DNA from: Posidoniimonas corsicana
Lineage (GTDB): Bacteria; Planctomycetota; Planctomycetia; Pirellulales; Lacipirellulaceae
DNA length: 64,000 bases
Assembly: GCF_007859765.1 (NCBI RefSeq)
Contig: NZ_SIHJ01000001.1
Span: 434,767-498,766, forward strand
Reading direction: 5' to 3'
Of this stretch, positions 7,525 to 18,271 are shown piece by piece. The notes below the pieces were generated by a model. That model was given only the letters and a program-made list of their open reading frames with translations, did no database searches and was not told the origin of the DNA. The position numbers were made by a program, and so were the translations under genes. Each line of letters starts with the position of its first letter. The stretch's first letter is position 1.

Positions 7525-9513
7525 TCATGTCGCTTCGTTGCTGGGCTCCACTTCGGCCTTCTCTGCCTCTTCTTCATCTTCTGCCTGATCTGACCTCTCC
7601 GGCGCCGGTTCAGGCTCAGGCTCTCGGAATGCCCGTCGCCACCCCCTCCTGCCGTCGACGACCGGGAGCGTGAGCGATGTGCCATCGAGGTCGACGCTCA
7701 GTTCCGCGCCCGGCTTGGGCCACAGGGTGAAGTCCTGGTCGCTGGAGAAGATCATCAGGCCGATCTGTTGCTTGGCGGGGATAATCTGGTCGTCGGGCTG
7801 GAGCTGGAAGGTGACGTCGACAAACTCGCCCGGCACGAGCGGCTTGGTCTCGGTGAGCGAATCGCGGTTCTGCGGGTCTGCCCAGCCGCGGGTGATGATA
7901 TTGTCCGTGATCTTGGCGCCGCGGCGCTCGTTCCACGGTAGGGAAATGAGCCAGACGGAAAGGTTCGCCGCCGGCCGATCGCAGGCCATCCGCACGGTGA
8001 CCTCCGCAATGCCCGAAAGATGCAGCGGCTGCTTGAGCTCCCGAGTGGCATAGAGCAATCGGTGGCGGGTCCATTCGGCGCGGGCAAGCGCCTCGCCATT
8101 GAACGAGTAGTTGTCGACCAGCGTCTCAACGCCCTGCTCACGGCGGACCCGCCTGCGGAGCCGGCCCCGTTCGGGGGCGCCGCGGGTCAGGTGGAGTTCC
8201 ACCGGCGCGGCCTTGGGGTGGGGGTAGCGGTAGTAGGCGGTCGGCTTATCGCGTTGGTCGCCCTCGCGCGTGATCCAGGCCTTGCTGTCGTCCTCAACGC
8301 CGTTGTCGACTCCGTGCAGGTAGTGGGTGAACCAGCGGTTCATGAGCTTCATCGGGGGCTCGCCCCCGTGGCCGCCCTGGTGGTAGTAGACCTGGGCGGG
8401 CAGTCCCTTCTCTCTCACGGCGTTGAAGATGCGGTAGCTGTGCTCGGGCATCACGTTCCAATCGTTGAAGCCGTGGGACATGAACAGCGCGCACTTCATT
8501 GGGCCGAGTTGGTGCAGGTAGTCGCGGCTCTTCCAGAAGTCGTTGTAGTCGCCGTTGACGCGGTCCTGGTTCTGACGGAACAGCGTGTCGCGGATTTCGC
8601 AGTCGCAGTGTGCGCGCATCGCCTCAGCGCCGGAGTGGATGAACTCGTAAAGGCAGTCGATGTCTTCGCCTAAGTAGCCGCCCGGGTGACGCACCAGGCC
8701 GTTTGAGCGGTAGTAATGGTAGTACGACGTGTTGGGGGCGACCGGGATGATCGCCTCGAGGCCTTCGACGCCGGTCGTCGCCGCGGCCAGGGGCAGCGTG
8801 CCGTTGTACGAGGTGCCAATCATGCCAATCTTTCCGCTGCACCACCCGGCCGAGACGCGCTCAAAGCCGTCGGGCGTGGTGAAACCGTCGGCGCGGCCAC
8901 AGAGCCAATCGATGACCGCCTTGGGGGCGAGCGACTCGTTCTTGCCGCCAACGGTCGGGCAGCCTTGCGAGAGCCCGGTGCCGGGCGACGACGAGTGCAC
9001 CACGGTGTAGCCGCGGGGCACCCACGCCTCTGTGTGAGACTTGGAGATCAACGGCCGCATGCCCTTGCGCACGATCGCCGGGGCGGACGTGCGTTTCTTG
9101 GGCTCGCCGCCGAGTTCTTGGTGGGGATCCCAGAAGTACTTCTTGCCGGTGGGAGCGGTGCCTGCGAAATAGGGACTTGAGACGTAGACCACCGGCAGCT
9201 TGAGCCCGGCGAGTTCCGTCTGCCGCGGCCGCGTGACGCTGACGTGCATCCGGTCGAGGCGGCCGTCGTTGTCGGAGTCGAAATCGGTCTCTACCCACAG
9301 GTCCTGTCGCAGCCAGTAGGCGGCGTCCTTGAACCCATCAACAATCTGGGCCTCGCCTTCCTCGAACACAGGGGTTGCCTGCATCGGGTCGACGTACTCG
9401 TCCTGCTCGTCATCTGCCCGCGCCACGGTCGTTGTGCAAAGCAAAGCGGCGAAGAATAATCGGTAAGCCAGTTTCACGGAACGACCTTGGGCCAGAGTGC
9501 TTGTCGCTGACAT
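7525..9513 (-). CDS. Exported X-Pro dipeptidyl-peptidase / CocE-NonD family hydrolase (S15)
   Basis: 662 residues with an N-terminal signal peptide (LAYRLFFAALLCTTTVARA). The alpha/beta-hydrolase core shows the nucleophile elbow GMIGTSYNGTLPLAAA (G-x-S-x-x-G), then YYHYYRSNGLVRHPGG, and a later SHGFNDWNV (acid) and HQGGHGG (histidine) consistent with the S15 triad. A C-terminal beta-jelly-roll follows (about 470 onward, ALARAEWTRHRLLYATREL), which is standard for X-prolyl dipeptidyl-peptidases and cocaine-esterase relatives. The role is removal of X-Pro dipeptides or ester/acyl hydrolysis outside the cytoplasm. The last 40 residues are acidic and disordered. ATG 9513 has no clear ribosome binding site; GTG 9480 would also keep the signal peptide. 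Confidence 0.88.
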   Translation of the reverse strand: MSATSTLAQGRSVKLAYRLFFAALLCTTTVARADDEQDEYVDPMQATPVFEEGEAQIVDGFKDAAYWLRQDLWVETDFDSDNDGRLDRMHVSVTRPRQTELAGLKLPVVYVSSPYFAGTAPTGKKYFWDPHQELGGEPKKRTSAPAIVRKGMRPLISKSHTEAWVPRGYTVVHSSSPGTGLSQGCPTVGGKNESLAPKAVIDWLCGRADGFTTPDGFERVSAGWCSGKIGMIGTSYNGTLPLAAATTGVEGLEAIIPVAPNTSYYHYYRSNGLVRHPGGYLGEDIDCLYEFIHSGAEAMRAHCDCEIRDTLFRQNQDRVNGDYNDFWKSRDYLHQLGPMKCALFMSHGFNDWNVMPEHSYRIFNAVREKGLPAQVYYHQGGHGGEPPMKLMNRWFTHYLHGVDNGVEDDSKAWITREGDQRDKPTAYYRYPHPKAAPVELHLTRGAPERGRLRRRVRREQGVETLVDNYSFNGEALARAEWTRHRLLYATRELKQPLHLSGIAEVTVRMACDRPAANLSVWLISLPWNERRGAKITDNIITRGWADPQNRDSLTETKPLVPGEFVDVTFQLQPDDQIIPAKQQIGLMIFSSDQDFTLWPKPGAELSVDLDGTSLTLPVVDGRRGWRRAFREPEPEPAPERSDQAEDEEEAEKAEVEPSNEAT

Positions 9514-9729
9514 CGGAGTGGGTGCGGGGCGTGGACGGTTGGTCGGCGGGCGGCGCGGTCAATCGCGTCGGTATCATTATGCGTAATGGCGCCCACCCGC
9601 GCCAAACGCCGCAAGCTGGAAAGCATGACGATGGAACCACAAATGAGTCTGGCATGCAGAACCGTGGTCTCCGGCCTGCCCGGGGCGCCAGGAGGGGGCC
9701 GGTCGTCATTCCGCGACGAAACCTAGGTT

Positions 9730-11442
9730 CTATTCTTTCTCGACTTCGATGTAGTACAGGTTGGTCGCGACCTGAAAGTCGCTCATCGACAGCGGAGTCG
9801 TCAGCGACTGCCACTTGTCGGTAGGCGTGATGGTCTGCCACGCGGTGGGGGCGCCAACCTTGACTGGCATTGCAAAGCCCTCCACGTCCGCTTGCCAGCG
9901 ATAGGAGACGCTGTCGCCATCCTCGTCGAACCTCAATTCGAGCACGGGGATGGCGGCATGGCGAAGGTACTGTTCGAAGATCGGGGCGAGCTCAAGGCCC
10001 GTTTCGGCGTTGAAGAACTCGGCCACGTCCTCGGTCAGAATGTTCTTGTACTTGAACCTCTGAAAGAAGTCTCGCTGCAGCTTCCACCAAACTGTGTCGT
10101 CGTTAACAACGCTGCGTAGCGTATTGAGAAACAGCGAGCCCTTCTTGTACTGGTCTCCTGGCGGGGTAGCATACACGCCGCGTTCGCCCACCACCGGCCG
10201 ACGATTGGCCACCTGTCGCTTGCCATGGTTGAGGTAGGCCATCGCCTCCGCGTAACCGAAGTGGTACTCGACGTACACGCTCTCGAGGTAGTTCGTCCAG
10301 CCCTCGTGGATCCACATATCGGCGCGATCGGCCGCGCTAACGGCGTTGCCGAACCACTCGTGACCACTCTCGTGGATGATAATAAAGTCGAACTTCAAGC
10401 CGGCGCCAGCGCCACGGCCAACAAACCCGTTGCGGAAACCGTTGCCGTAGGTCACGGCACTCTGGTGCTCCATGCCGGTGTACGGGACGTGTATGAGCTT
10501 GTAGCCGTCACGCTTGAAGGGGTACTCACCGTAGTGGTGTTCAAACGCTTCAAGCATGCTCCGCACTTGGACGAACTGTGACTTGGCTTTGTCGAGCGCC
10601 TCCGGCAGTACATAGTAGTCAAGAGTCAGGTCGTCCCAATCTTCTTCGAAGTGGACGTAGCTGCCGATATTGAGGGACACACAATAGCAGTTGATGGGGT
10701 ACGAGACGCGCCAGTCCCAACGGGTGAAGCCGTCGCCAAGATCGGTCGAACCAACCAGCCGCCCGTTGGAAACGCCGGTTAGTCCATTCGGCACGGCGAC
10801 GCTGATGTCCATGCTCTCCACCTCGTCGCACCACTGGTCCTTGCATGGCCACCACATCGCCCCGCCTTCTTCTTCGCAGGCCGTGTACACCCACGGCCGG
10901 CCGGCCGGATCCTCTTCGAACGCCAAGCTACCAAAGCGGCCGATCGGCGTGGGTTTGCCGGAATAGGAAACCTCAATGGAGTAGGTTTTGCCCTCCTCGA
11001 GCGTGTGGGGGAAGTCGATGAAAATTGAGTCTGCCTGCCGTTCGTACTCAAGCTCGGCGTTGGCGAATGAGATCCCGTCGACCCGCAGGATGTCACGGAG
11101 GTCTATCTGAATGCGTGACCCGTCCTCGAGCATCTTGAAGCGGATGGTGTTCTTTCCAGAGACGGTTCGACGGGCCGGGTCGATCCGCACGTCGAGGTAG
11201 TAGTACAGCAGGTCGTTATTTGCGCGCTCCGGCCCGTACTTGCCGCGGAGCAGCTTGCTCTCCTCCGAGCTTCTCGCCGGACGGGGGCGGGAGCGGCGCT
11301 GACGCGGCGCTTGGTCGGGTTGCGTCTGATTGTTGTCCGCGTTCTGAGGCGACTGGGCGACCACTTCGACCCCCGCAGAACTCAGCCAAAAGACGCCCGC
11401 AAAACAGATCGTAGAAGCCACGAGGCCCCATGAAGTTCGCAT
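9730..11442 (-). CDS. Exported M1 family zinc aminopeptidase
   Basis: 570 residues. A signal peptide (to about residue 29) and a Gln/Arg-rich linker precede an M1 N-terminal beta domain. The substrate-binding GAMEN-like motif is G-M-E-H-Q (323-327), and the zinc site is H357-E-S-G-H361 with the third ligand Glu in WIHEGW (about 380), all intact. Like other short secreted M1 enzymes, it lacks the long C-terminal helical domain of PepN. The predicted role is trimming N-terminal residues from peptides in the periplasm or outside. The start ATG 11442 has a good GGGGAGAG ribosome binding site. It reads away from the IS remnants that begin just upstream. Confidence 0.92.
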   Translation of the reverse strand: MRTSWGLVASTICFAGVFWLSSAGVEVVAQSPQNADNNQTQPDQAPRQRRSRPRPARSSEESKLLRGKYGPERANNDLLYYYLDVRIDPARRTVSGKNTIRFKMLEDGSRIQIDLRDILRVDGISFANAELEYERQADSIFIDFPHTLEEGKTYSIEVSYSGKPTPIGRFGSLAFEEDPAGRPWVYTACEEEGGAMWWPCKDQWCDEVESMDISVAVPNGLTGVSNGRLVGSTDLGDGFTRWDWRVSYPINCYCVSLNIGSYVHFEEDWDDLTLDYYVLPEALDKAKSQFVQVRSMLEAFEHHYGEYPFKRDGYKLIHVPYTGMEHQSAVTYGNGFRNGFVGRGAGAGLKFDFIIIHESGHEWFGNAVSAADRADMWIHEGWTNYLESVYVEYHFGYAEAMAYLNHGKRQVANRRPVVGERGVYATPPGDQYKKGSLFLNTLRSVVNDDTVWWKLQRDFFQRFKYKNILTEDVAEFFNAETGLELAPIFEQYLRHAAIPVLELRFDEDGDSVSYRWQADVEGFAMPVKVGAPTAWQTITPTDKWQSLTTPLSMSDFQVATNLYYIEVEKE

Positions 11443-11529
11443 CTTTCTCTCTCCCCATCTGAAGGCAGACCAACCGCTATCGAAACCATGCTATGCGGTC
11501 GCAGAGGCGACTGCAAACACGAGCCCACA

Positions 11530-11838
11530 CGACTTCCGAAGGACGTAGCGCGGCCGGCCTTGGGGCGCGCACGGCGATTTGATGGGCGTGTTGTGGTGCG
11601 CCTTGGCGACCGGCTCCCGCTGGGAGGACACGCCGCGACGCATGCGCTGCAGTGGCCGTACAGCGCACCGCCGGTCTTCGGCTTACAAGCGACGGCAGCG
11701 GAAGCGAGTACGGCACGACGGCCCGGCTGTCACCCAAAACGCCTGGAGTTCGCTCGCCATGGACGCCGTCTGCTACCGCATCGCAAGCGTTGCAGAGATG
11801 TTGCGTGGCTACTAGACTTCGTTTCGTCAAAACTTCTA
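11530..11838 (+). mobile_element. Decayed IS5-type transposase remnant, left copy of an inverted pair
   Basis: Short frames read MGVLWCALATGSRWED, CSGRTAHRR and, after a frame change, TQNAWSSLAMDAVCYRIAS. The first two resemble the start of IS5-group transposases (GILWVLRTGARWRDLP, CSGETAHRRLR). The DNA is clearly homologous to 28779-29045 in reverse orientation, including the shared end reading ttcgtcaaaact. Frameshifts and internal deletions mean that no functional enzyme is encoded. Confidence 0.75.
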
Positions 11839-11944
11839 AGCCAATCCTGATTGCCGGTAGCAGAGACAGTGGTAGCGGCCGCATTCTGATACGTGTCCAT
11901 TGAATTGCGTGAATGAATCTTGCCTCGCAAGCCTTGGGCCAGTC

Positions 11945-12580
11945 TCAGATCCTCATGATGGCGATCACTATGCAGGCGATCTTGATAAGGCCGTGGAAGA
12001 GATGAGTGCGCCGATCGTTACTAACGACAAGCCTTCGGAAGGCGTGGAGCCAGCTGATGGAGCGTTTGATGATCCAGCGTCGCTAGGCCGTCCGGTAGTA
12101 GGTCAGCTTGCCGGGCACGTGCGGGGTGATCGCCAAGAAGAGCAGCGGCTCGATGAACTGGACCTCGGCACGGTTGGCTGACTCGATATGGATGGCCAGA
12201 GGAAGGCGCTGGCCATCGGCCAGGACGATCACCTTGGTCCCCTCGCCGCGGCATGTCTTCCTACGCACCTACGCCTTTCTGAGCCGAGGCGAACGCCGCG
12301 TCGGCGAAGCCTTCGCTCCAGTCGACTTGGCCCGCCCGGTCGAGCTTGTCAGTCAGCCGACGCCGGGCATTCCGGAGCACGCCCGACTCGGTCCACTCGA
12401 CGAACCTCCGCCAGCAGGTCGGGTACGACGGGAACCTGGCGGGTAGGTCCTTCCAGCACGGGCGGCCGCCCATTGCGTTCGGCTTTTCGCTAGCAAACAG
12501 GTCGCCAATCAGCCGCCATTACTCGTCGCTGAGTTCTGGCCGCAACTCGGTCGCATCGTGCTCCGTCCTGGAGCCCTCGC
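11945..12580 (-). pseudogene. IS5-family transposase pseudogene
   Basis: Conserved transposase blocks can be followed in order on the minus strand: ELRPELSDE-stop-WRLIGDLF, then KDLPARFPSYPTCWRRFVEW, then DWSEGFADAAFASAQKG, a frameshift, EGTKVIVLADGQRLPLAIH, ANRAEVQFIEPL, and finally WIIKRSISWLHAFRRLVVSN to a stop at 11945. Lesions are a nonsense codon (12519-12521, probably from a Gln codon), loss of the GILWVLRSGA block, a frameshift near 12270, and a further stop near 12087. It belongs to the same broad family as the neighbouring remnant but is a different element. Confidence 0.85.
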
Positions 12581-12775
12581 TCCCGCGGGATCGATCCGTC
12601 AGCAGAGGTCTCCTTTCGAAGCCTCATGCGGAAAAACGGAACCCCTATTAGTCTAGCGCGAGAGGTTCCTGAAACTGCCCCTAATCAATTCTAAAGCGAT
12701 GCGCGGTGCCTCTGATCCTGTACTCCGCTAGAATCTATAAAGGATGGCGGTAGCGCGGCTGACCTAACGTTCGAT

Positions 12776-14338
12776 CTACTCCGATCTCAGCCTCTGCAGC
12801 TCGGCGTCCATTCTCTGCACGACGTCAGGGTACTGCTCGTAAACATTCGTTGTCTGATTGACATCCGCGTCGAGGTCGTAGAGTTGGGCGGGGGGGGCGT
12901 CGTGTTTGAGCCGGCCGTTCTCGATGTCACTGTTGGTGCTGCCGACGAAAGCGGTGGCCGGGGGGCCTCCCCAGGCGTGTTGGCGAGGTTTAGATCCCGC
13001 GAAACCGCCACTCCCCTGTCGTGGGATGTACATCCACTTCCCGCTGCGGAGTGAAAGGTGAGACTTCTTGTGCGCCGCCAGAACTAGCTGATCGCGGAGT
13101 GGCGCCTCCGGGTTCTCGAGCAGAGCGGGCAAAACGTTCACCGAGTCCTTTCCCCCGAGCGAATTGGACTCCTGCCCGGCGAGGGCCGCGAAGGTGGCGA
13201 GCATGTCCACGTTGCAAATCAGCTGGTTCGATTCGCTGCCCGCTTCGATCCTGCCCGGCCATCTGGCAATAAACGGAACCCTGTGACCGCCTTCCCATGC
13301 GCCGAACTTGAAGCCGAGCAGGTCGCCGTTCAGGCGATGCCCAAGTTTGACAGCGGTTCGTCCGCCGAGATTCAGCATCCCTCCGTTGTCGCTGGTGAAG
13401 ATGACAAGCGTGTCATCGTGCAAGCCGAGCTCCGCCAGGCGGGCGACCACCTGACCCACGATCCAATCCAGTTCTTGGATGAAGTCGCCGTAGAGCGCGG
13501 CGTCGCTCGTCCCTTGGAACGCTTGGCCGGGCGTGAACGGATGGTGGATGTGCGTTGTCGCCAGGTAGAGGAAGAACGGCTGCTCCTTGTTGGCGGTTAT
13601 CCAACCGGTCGCCTTTTCAGCGAGGACGGCGCCGACCGTGTAGTCGTTGTACCGCTTATGGGCTTCCGTCGCGCCGGCAAACTGATTGGGTGACCGTTGC
13701 GACGCTTCGGGCGGGATTGGAGTTATAGGGGTCGCGTCTATAGAGTTTCTTCTGCCGACGTGAACTAGCGGATCGTTGGGGTCTCCGTCAACGACGCGAT
13801 CGTTCTCCACATAGACGTAGGGGGGGGCGCTGTTGACCACCGGCACGCCGAAGTAGTAGTCGAAACCGAGATCCAAGGGGCCCGGCCGCAGCGGTTCTTG
13901 CCAATCGTTCTTGCCAGCGCCAAACCCTAGGTGCCACTTGCCCAGCGCGGCCGTAGCATAGCCCGCGTTCTTGAACACGTCCGCAATGGTCAGCTCGTCG
14001 GTATCGATCAGCAGTCCAGAGTCGACGGGGGCCGGCCCCCAAATCCCGGCGCCGTTCGTCGCTCGGAACGGGTAGTTACCCGTTAGCAGTGCGTACCGCG
14101 AGGGGGTACATACGGCGGAGGCGGAGTGGGCGTCGGTGAACCGCCTTCCCGTACTCGCCAGCGCGTCGATGTTTGGCGTGTCGACCTTCGTCGCCCCGTA
14201 GCAACCGAGATCGCCGTACCCCAGATCATCGGCAAAGATAAACACCACGTTTGGCGGTTTGGCGGAGCAGGTTTGCAGTTCTGCAAACAACCCCAAGGGA
14301 ATAAGCAGGTGAGAAAAGATCACCGTCTTAGCGTTCAT
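12776..14338 (-). CDS. Arylsulfatase-type sulfatase (CTPSR)
   Basis: 520 residues from ATG 14338, preceded by GAGA at a 6-base spacing; ATG 14350 is an alternative. A signal peptide (IFSHLLIPLGLFAELQTCSA) precedes NVVFIFADDLGYGDLGCYG (metal site DD) and the formylglycine motif C-T-P-S-R (C77 from this start), followed by YALLTGNYP and GKWHLGFG. The FTSDNGG block and a C-terminal domain ending in QLYDLDADVNQTTNVY complete the fold. It is the last gene of the minus-strand sulfatase/CAZyme operon. It is expected to remove sulfate from a polysaccharide or oligosaccharide in the periplasm; the position attacked is unknown. Confidence 0.93.
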   Translation of the reverse strand: MNAKTVIFSHLLIPLGLFAELQTCSAKPPNVVFIFADDLGYGDLGCYGATKVDTPNIDALASTGRRFTDAHSASAVCTPSRYALLTGNYPFRATNGAGIWGPAPVDSGLLIDTDELTIADVFKNAGYATAALGKWHLGFGAGKNDWQEPLRPGPLDLGFDYYFGVPVVNSAPPYVYVENDRVVDGDPNDPLVHVGRRNSIDATPITPIPPEASQRSPNQFAGATEAHKRYNDYTVGAVLAEKATGWITANKEQPFFLYLATTHIHHPFTPGQAFQGTSDAALYGDFIQELDWIVGQVVARLAELGLHDDTLVIFTSDNGGMLNLGGRTAVKLGHRLNGDLLGFKFGAWEGGHRVPFIARWPGRIEAGSESNQLICNVDMLATFAALAGQESNSLGGKDSVNVLPALLENPEAPLRDQLVLAAHKKSHLSLRSGKWMYIPRQGSGGFAGSKPRQHAWGGPPATAFVGSTNSDIENGRLKHDAPPAQLYDLDADVNQTTNVYEQYPDVVQRMDAELQRLRSE

Positions 14339-14361
14339 CGTACGTCTCATCGATAGGGGGG

Positions 14362-16893
14362 CTAATTGCTGAGGGGCCACACAAAGGATTCGCCTTGCTC
14401 GACGGCAATCACTTCACTGAGCGTGCCTTCATAGAAGATGCGGAAAGCGCCGCCGTTCAAGGAGCGGATTGTGGCATGGGTGAGTTCGCCCTGACCCCAT
14501 TCAAGGTCTACCTCAAAACCGCCCCGCGCACGCAGCCCCGTCACTTTACCGCCCGTCCACGCGGGGGGGAGAGCGGGAAGCAGGTGCAGGATGTAGGGCG
14601 CCCGGGCTAGTGCATCGTCTGGGGCAATGGGCAAGAAGTGACTGGGGTTCGCAGCGTCTTGTGCGTAAGCCACGAAAGCCGCGCGGCGGATGTCCGGCGA
14701 ACTGCTATTGATGCTGCGGAGGTGGCTCTGCAGCAGCATCTCACAGACGCCCGCGGCGCCGCCGAAGTTGCCATCGATCTGGAACGGTGGATGATAGTCG
14801 AACAGGTTTGGGTAGGCCCGCTGTGCCGTGAGAAAGCGGTAGAGCTGGTGGGCCTTGGCGCCGTTGTGCAGACGCGCCCAGAAGCAGGTCTTCCAGCCGC
14901 TGCTCCACCCTGTAGACCGATCGCCACGGTGACTCATCGTTACTAGGGCCGCTTCGGCAAGCTCTTCGGTAGTAAGGGGTGAGATGTCACGGCCGGGGTG
15001 AAGGGCAATCAGGTGAGAGATGTGCCGGTGTTTGTCTTTTGGGTCGTCCCAGTCTTCGGGCCACTCCTGAAGCTGTCCGTGCTTTCCGGTCTTCTGTGGG
15101 CAGAGCTTCGGGATCAGCCCACGTAGAGTCTCGCGAAACTCTTGATCCCGATCGAGGACTGTCGAAGCCTCGATGCAGTCGATGAACAGGTTTAGCAGGA
15201 GTTGCTGATCCCACGATGCGCCGTAGGCCTGCTTGTTCAATCGGCCGTGCTGACCAACAAGGTAGGCGTTCTCTGGTGACCAGGTGGGATAGACCACAAG
15301 GGAACCATCCTTCCAGGGGGCAAGGAACTCGATGAAGAACTCCGCGGCTCCCTTGAGAATCGGATAGACCTCTGCGAGGTAGGCCTGGTCTTGGCTGTAC
15401 GCGTAGTGCTCGAAGAGGTTCTGCGCGATCCAGTGCGCTGCTTGCTGGTGGCGGCGCCCGTGCGGGTTCTGTGCGGTAAACCCGTAGACGTTACCATTGA
15501 CGCCCATGCACCAGCCCTTGCTCACGCCGAAAGTCTCACGCGCTGTGTGCCTGCCAGACTCGGCAAGCACCTTGGCCCATTCCACAAACGGGCGGAACGA
15601 GCCTGGAAGGTTTGCGGGGTTCACCATCCAGTAGTTCATCTGCACGTTGATGTCGGTGTGGTAATCACAATTCCACGCGGGTGAGAGGTCGGCGTTCCAA
15701 ATCCCTTGCAGGTTGGACGGCGCCGGCGCATCGCGTGAGCAGCAGACCTGCAGGTAGCGGGCGTAATTGAAGTACAGCTCTTCCAGCTCGATGCCGCCGC
15801 CAGCGGCCAGGAGCCGATCGGTGGTGAGGCCCGACGGTTGGTGATCGAGCGTCAGTCGGCATCGGTCCATCAGGGCCGATACGTCCGCGGTGTGGGCCGT
15901 GCGGAGCGCGTCGTAGCCTTGTGCCACCGCCGCGGACAGCGTCTGCTCACAATCCGCCGCAAAGTCGCGCCCCTTGAACGTGGGGTAGATTGGCAGGTAG
16001 TCCGAGTAGCCGGCCAAGAAGATTGTTATTGCGGTAGCCTCGGCGACGGCAAGGGAACCATCGGAGAGCGGCGTGGCTTTCCCGTCGGTCGCATCTACGT
16101 AGACCGCCTGCATGAACGCCACATCATCTTTGGCCATCGGGCATTCTGCCACGAGTGTTATGCGCGTGTTGCTGGAGTCGAGTCGCGTTACACGATGCTG
16201 CGTTGTGACTGCAATCCTGAGGTTTAGCTTGGCGCCCTTGGCGGTGTACCGGACCGCCACTACGTCGGCTGGGTGGCTGCAGAAGTATTCCCGCTCGAAT
16301 TCGGCGTCACCGATCCGGTAGCTAACTCTGCCGACGCCGGTGCGAGCGTCGAGCGAGCGTCGGTATCTGCGCACAGCCGCGGGGTCGTGGTCACTTGAGA
16401 TTAAGAGATCTGCGAAGGGGGCGTAGTTGCCCAGCGGTTCGACGCTGCTGAGGTGCTTGGTCGACAAGGCCTCCATGCTATCGGGACCGCGGCCGTACTT
16501 GCCCTCGCGGTACGCCGCTCGCACTGTGTCCAGATTCCGAAACGCCCCTGGGCGGGTCCCCGACTGGGCCACGTCGCCCAGCCCACGTTTCGCGTTCATC
16601 CACAGCGTGATCTCGTTGATCAGCAGGTGCTCTTGGTTGATCCCTCCTGAGAACATTGCGCCCAATCGGCCGTTGCCCAGCGGGAGCGCCGTCTGCATGT
16701 AGCCGAGTCGGGAGGCCGCGCTGTCTGATTCCGCCAGCAGGTCGTCAATGCCGGGCGCGTCGTACTTCAGCACGAGCCGGTCTTCGGCGGCGAGCAGCGT
16801 CCCCGGCGAGGACGGCGTCAGAACGAACAGGCATGCGAGGCAAATCTGCCGCACGGCCAGTCCAGCTGCTTCTGAAGCGTGTCTTCGTTGCAT
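14362..16893 (-). CDS. GH95 family glycoside hydrolase (alpha-L-fucosidase type)
   Basis: 843 residues with a signal peptide ([20 protein letters not shown]). The N-terminal beta domain carries the family hallmark [15 protein letters not shown] and INEITLW. The catalytic (alpha/alpha)6 barrel shows [16 protein letters not shown] (H412, D414, N416), WSPENAY with the likely acid Glu, and [14 protein letters not shown] and [17 protein letters not shown] near the end. GH95 inverts alpha-1,2-L-fucosides, while some members act on L-galactose. The His retained at 412 is the residue I recall as typical of the fucosidases, where L-galactosidases carry Thr; the first Asn of the N-x-N pair is Asp here. 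One base separates it from the upstream sulfatase stop, so it is co-transcribed. Confidence 0.93.
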   Translation of the reverse strand: MQRRHASEAAGLAVRQICLACLFVLTPSSPGTLLAAEDRLVLKYDAPGIDDLLAESDSAASRLGYMQTALPLGNGRLGAMFSGGINQEHLLINEITLWMNAKRGLGDVAQSGTRPGAFRNLDTVRAAYREGKYGRGPDSMEALSTKHLSSVEPLGNYAPFADLLISSDHDPAAVRRYRRSLDARTGVGRVSYRIGDAEFEREYFCSHPADVVAVRYTAKGAKLNLRIAVTTQHRVTRLDSSNTRITLVAECPMAKDDVAFMQAVYVDATDGKATPLSDGSLAVAEATAITIFLAGYSDYLPIYPTFKGRDFAADCEQTLSAAVAQGYDALRTAHTADVSALMDRCRLTLDHQPSGLTTDRLLAAGGGIELEELYFNYARYLQVCCSRDAPAPSNLQGIWNADLSPAWNCDYHTDINVQMNYWMVNPANLPGSFRPFVEWAKVLAESGRHTARETFGVSKGWCMGVNGNVYGFTAQNPHGRRHQQAAHWIAQNLFEHYAYSQDQAYLAEVYPILKGAAEFFIEFLAPWKDGSLVVYPTWSPENAYLVGQHGRLNKQAYGASWDQQLLLNLFIDCIEASTVLDRDQEFRETLRGLIPKLCPQKTGKHGQLQEWPEDWDDPKDKHRHISHLIALHPGRDISPLTTEELAEAALVTMSHRGDRSTGWSSGWKTCFWARLHNGAKAHQLYRFLTAQRAYPNLFDYHPPFQIDGNFGGAAGVCEMLLQSHLRSINSSSPDIRRAAFVAYAQDAANPSHFLPIAPDDALARAPYILHLLPALPPAWTGGKVTGLRARGGFEVDLEWGQGELTHATIRSLNGGAFRIFYEGTLSEVIAVEQGESFVWPLSN

Positions 16894-16894
16894 G

Positions 16895-18271
16895 CTATTC
16901 TGCGGGCGGTGGCATTCTAGCGTCGGAGGTGGCCAGCCACTGGTTGAGCAGGGCGCGCATCCGCTCCGCCCTTGCGGGAGCCTCTGCCATCAGGTTTGTC
17001 CGCTCGAGCGGGTCTGTGCTGAGGTTGAAGAGGGCGTCCTTGGTTAGGCCGTAGCCTTGGTAGAATTTCCAGCCGTCAGAAATCACCGCGCTACCCATGT
17101 CGTACGCTACGCCGCCGCGGTTGTGCGGGTAATGCCAGAAAAGGGCGTCGCGGTCCAGCGAGCCTGCGCCCTTGAACAGCGGGAGCAGGCTGGCGCCCTC
17201 CAACCGCTCAGGATTCGTAGGTGTACCGCCGGCCGCGTGGACAAAGGTCGGGAAGAAATCCATACTACTGACCGGTTCCTCGGACTGGGCGCCTGGGCTA
17301 ATCACCAGAGGCCAACTGGCAACCATTGGGACTCGCAACCCCCCTTCGAGAAGCGAGCCTTTCTTCTCTGCTAGCCATGCCGTTGGCACATCGCCGCCAT
17401 TGTCGGAGTAGAACACCACCAGTGTGTTTTCCAGCACGCCGACTGATTCCAACGCGGTGAGCACCTGCCCGACTGCGGAGTCCATGCTCTCGATCATCGC
17501 AAGGTAGGCGTCGCCGTGGTTCTTGGCTACCAGCTCTTTGGGCGCCTTGATCGGCGTATGGACCGAATAGAACCAAAGCGTCAGATGAAACGGACTCTCG
17601 TGCTCGCTCCGGATGAACTCCGCGGCTTCCGTGCCCAGTCGGTCGGTCAGGTATTCGCCCACAATGCCGTTGCTCAAGGCTCCGTTTCGGTAGGGCGAAA
17701 ACCACGACTTCGGTTGGCCGAGCGCGCATCCGGCAAGGTTCACGTCGAAGCCGAAGTGTTCTGGATGATGCCTGCTATCGACGATTCCGTTCGCCGACTG
17801 CGCCGAACCTTCGCCTGCCAGATGCCATTTGCCCATGAACGCGGTTGCGTAGCCTAGGTCACTAAGTTCTCGGGCGTAGCTAGGGAGTTCCTGCGGCAGG
17901 TGATTGATTGATTCCGCATCCACCCGACCACCCTTCGGGGGTCGATGTCGCCTGCCCGCGACGCCGGGAATGTGGGTGGTGAGGTGGAGTCGGGCCGGCG
18001 ACATGCCGGTGATGCACGCGGCGCGGGTTGGCGAGCAGACACTGGCTGCGGCGTAGGCGCGATTGAACACCATTCCTGAGCGCGCCAGCCGCTCGAGATT
18101 GGGGGTGTTGATCGTGGGGTTGCTACCGTCTAGGTCCACCCACCCCGGCCCTAGGTCGTCCGCCATGATGAAGACGATATTTGGGGGCCCACACGCGGCC
18201 CCGCCTGCCGCGTGGCTATAGTCTGCAAGCAGGAAGCAGAACGCGGCGGCGGTGAAGAGGTGTGCGGCCAT
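16895..18271 (-). CDS. Sulfatase with CSPTR active-site motif
   Basis: 458 residues. A signal peptide ([18 protein letters not shown]) precedes [14 protein letters not shown]. The formylglycine motif is C79-S-P-T-R83, with Thr instead of the common Ser, still within C-x-P-x-[24 protein letters not shown] and [10 protein letters not shown] follow. The C-terminus ends in [19 protein letters not shown]. The ATG abuts the stop codon of the upstream GH97 gene with no spacer, indicating translational coupling. It is an exported enzyme in the sulfated-glycan operon; the exact sulfate position is unknown. Confidence 0.93.
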   Translation of the reverse strand: MAAHLFTAAAFCFLLADYSHAAGGAACGPPNIVFIMADDLGPGWVDLDGSNPTINTPNLERLARSGMVFNRAYAAASVCSPTRAACITGMSPARLHLTTHIPGVAGRRHRPPKGGRVDAESINHLPQELPSYARELSDLGYATAFMGKWHLAGEGSAQSANGIVDSRHHPEHFGFDVNLAGCALGQPKSWFSPYRNGALSNGIVGEYLTDRLGTEAAEFIRSEHESPFHLTLWFYSVHTPIKAPKELVAKNHGDAYLAMIESMDSAVGQVLTALESVGVLENTLVVFYSDNGGDVPTAWLAEKKGSLLEGGLRVPMVASWPLVISPGAQSEEPVSSMDFFPTFVHAAGGTPTNPERLEGASLLPLFKGAGSLDRDALFWHYPHNRGGVAYDMGSAVISDGWKFYQGYGLTKDALFNLSTDPLERTNLMAEAPARAERMRALLNQWLATSDARMPPPAE

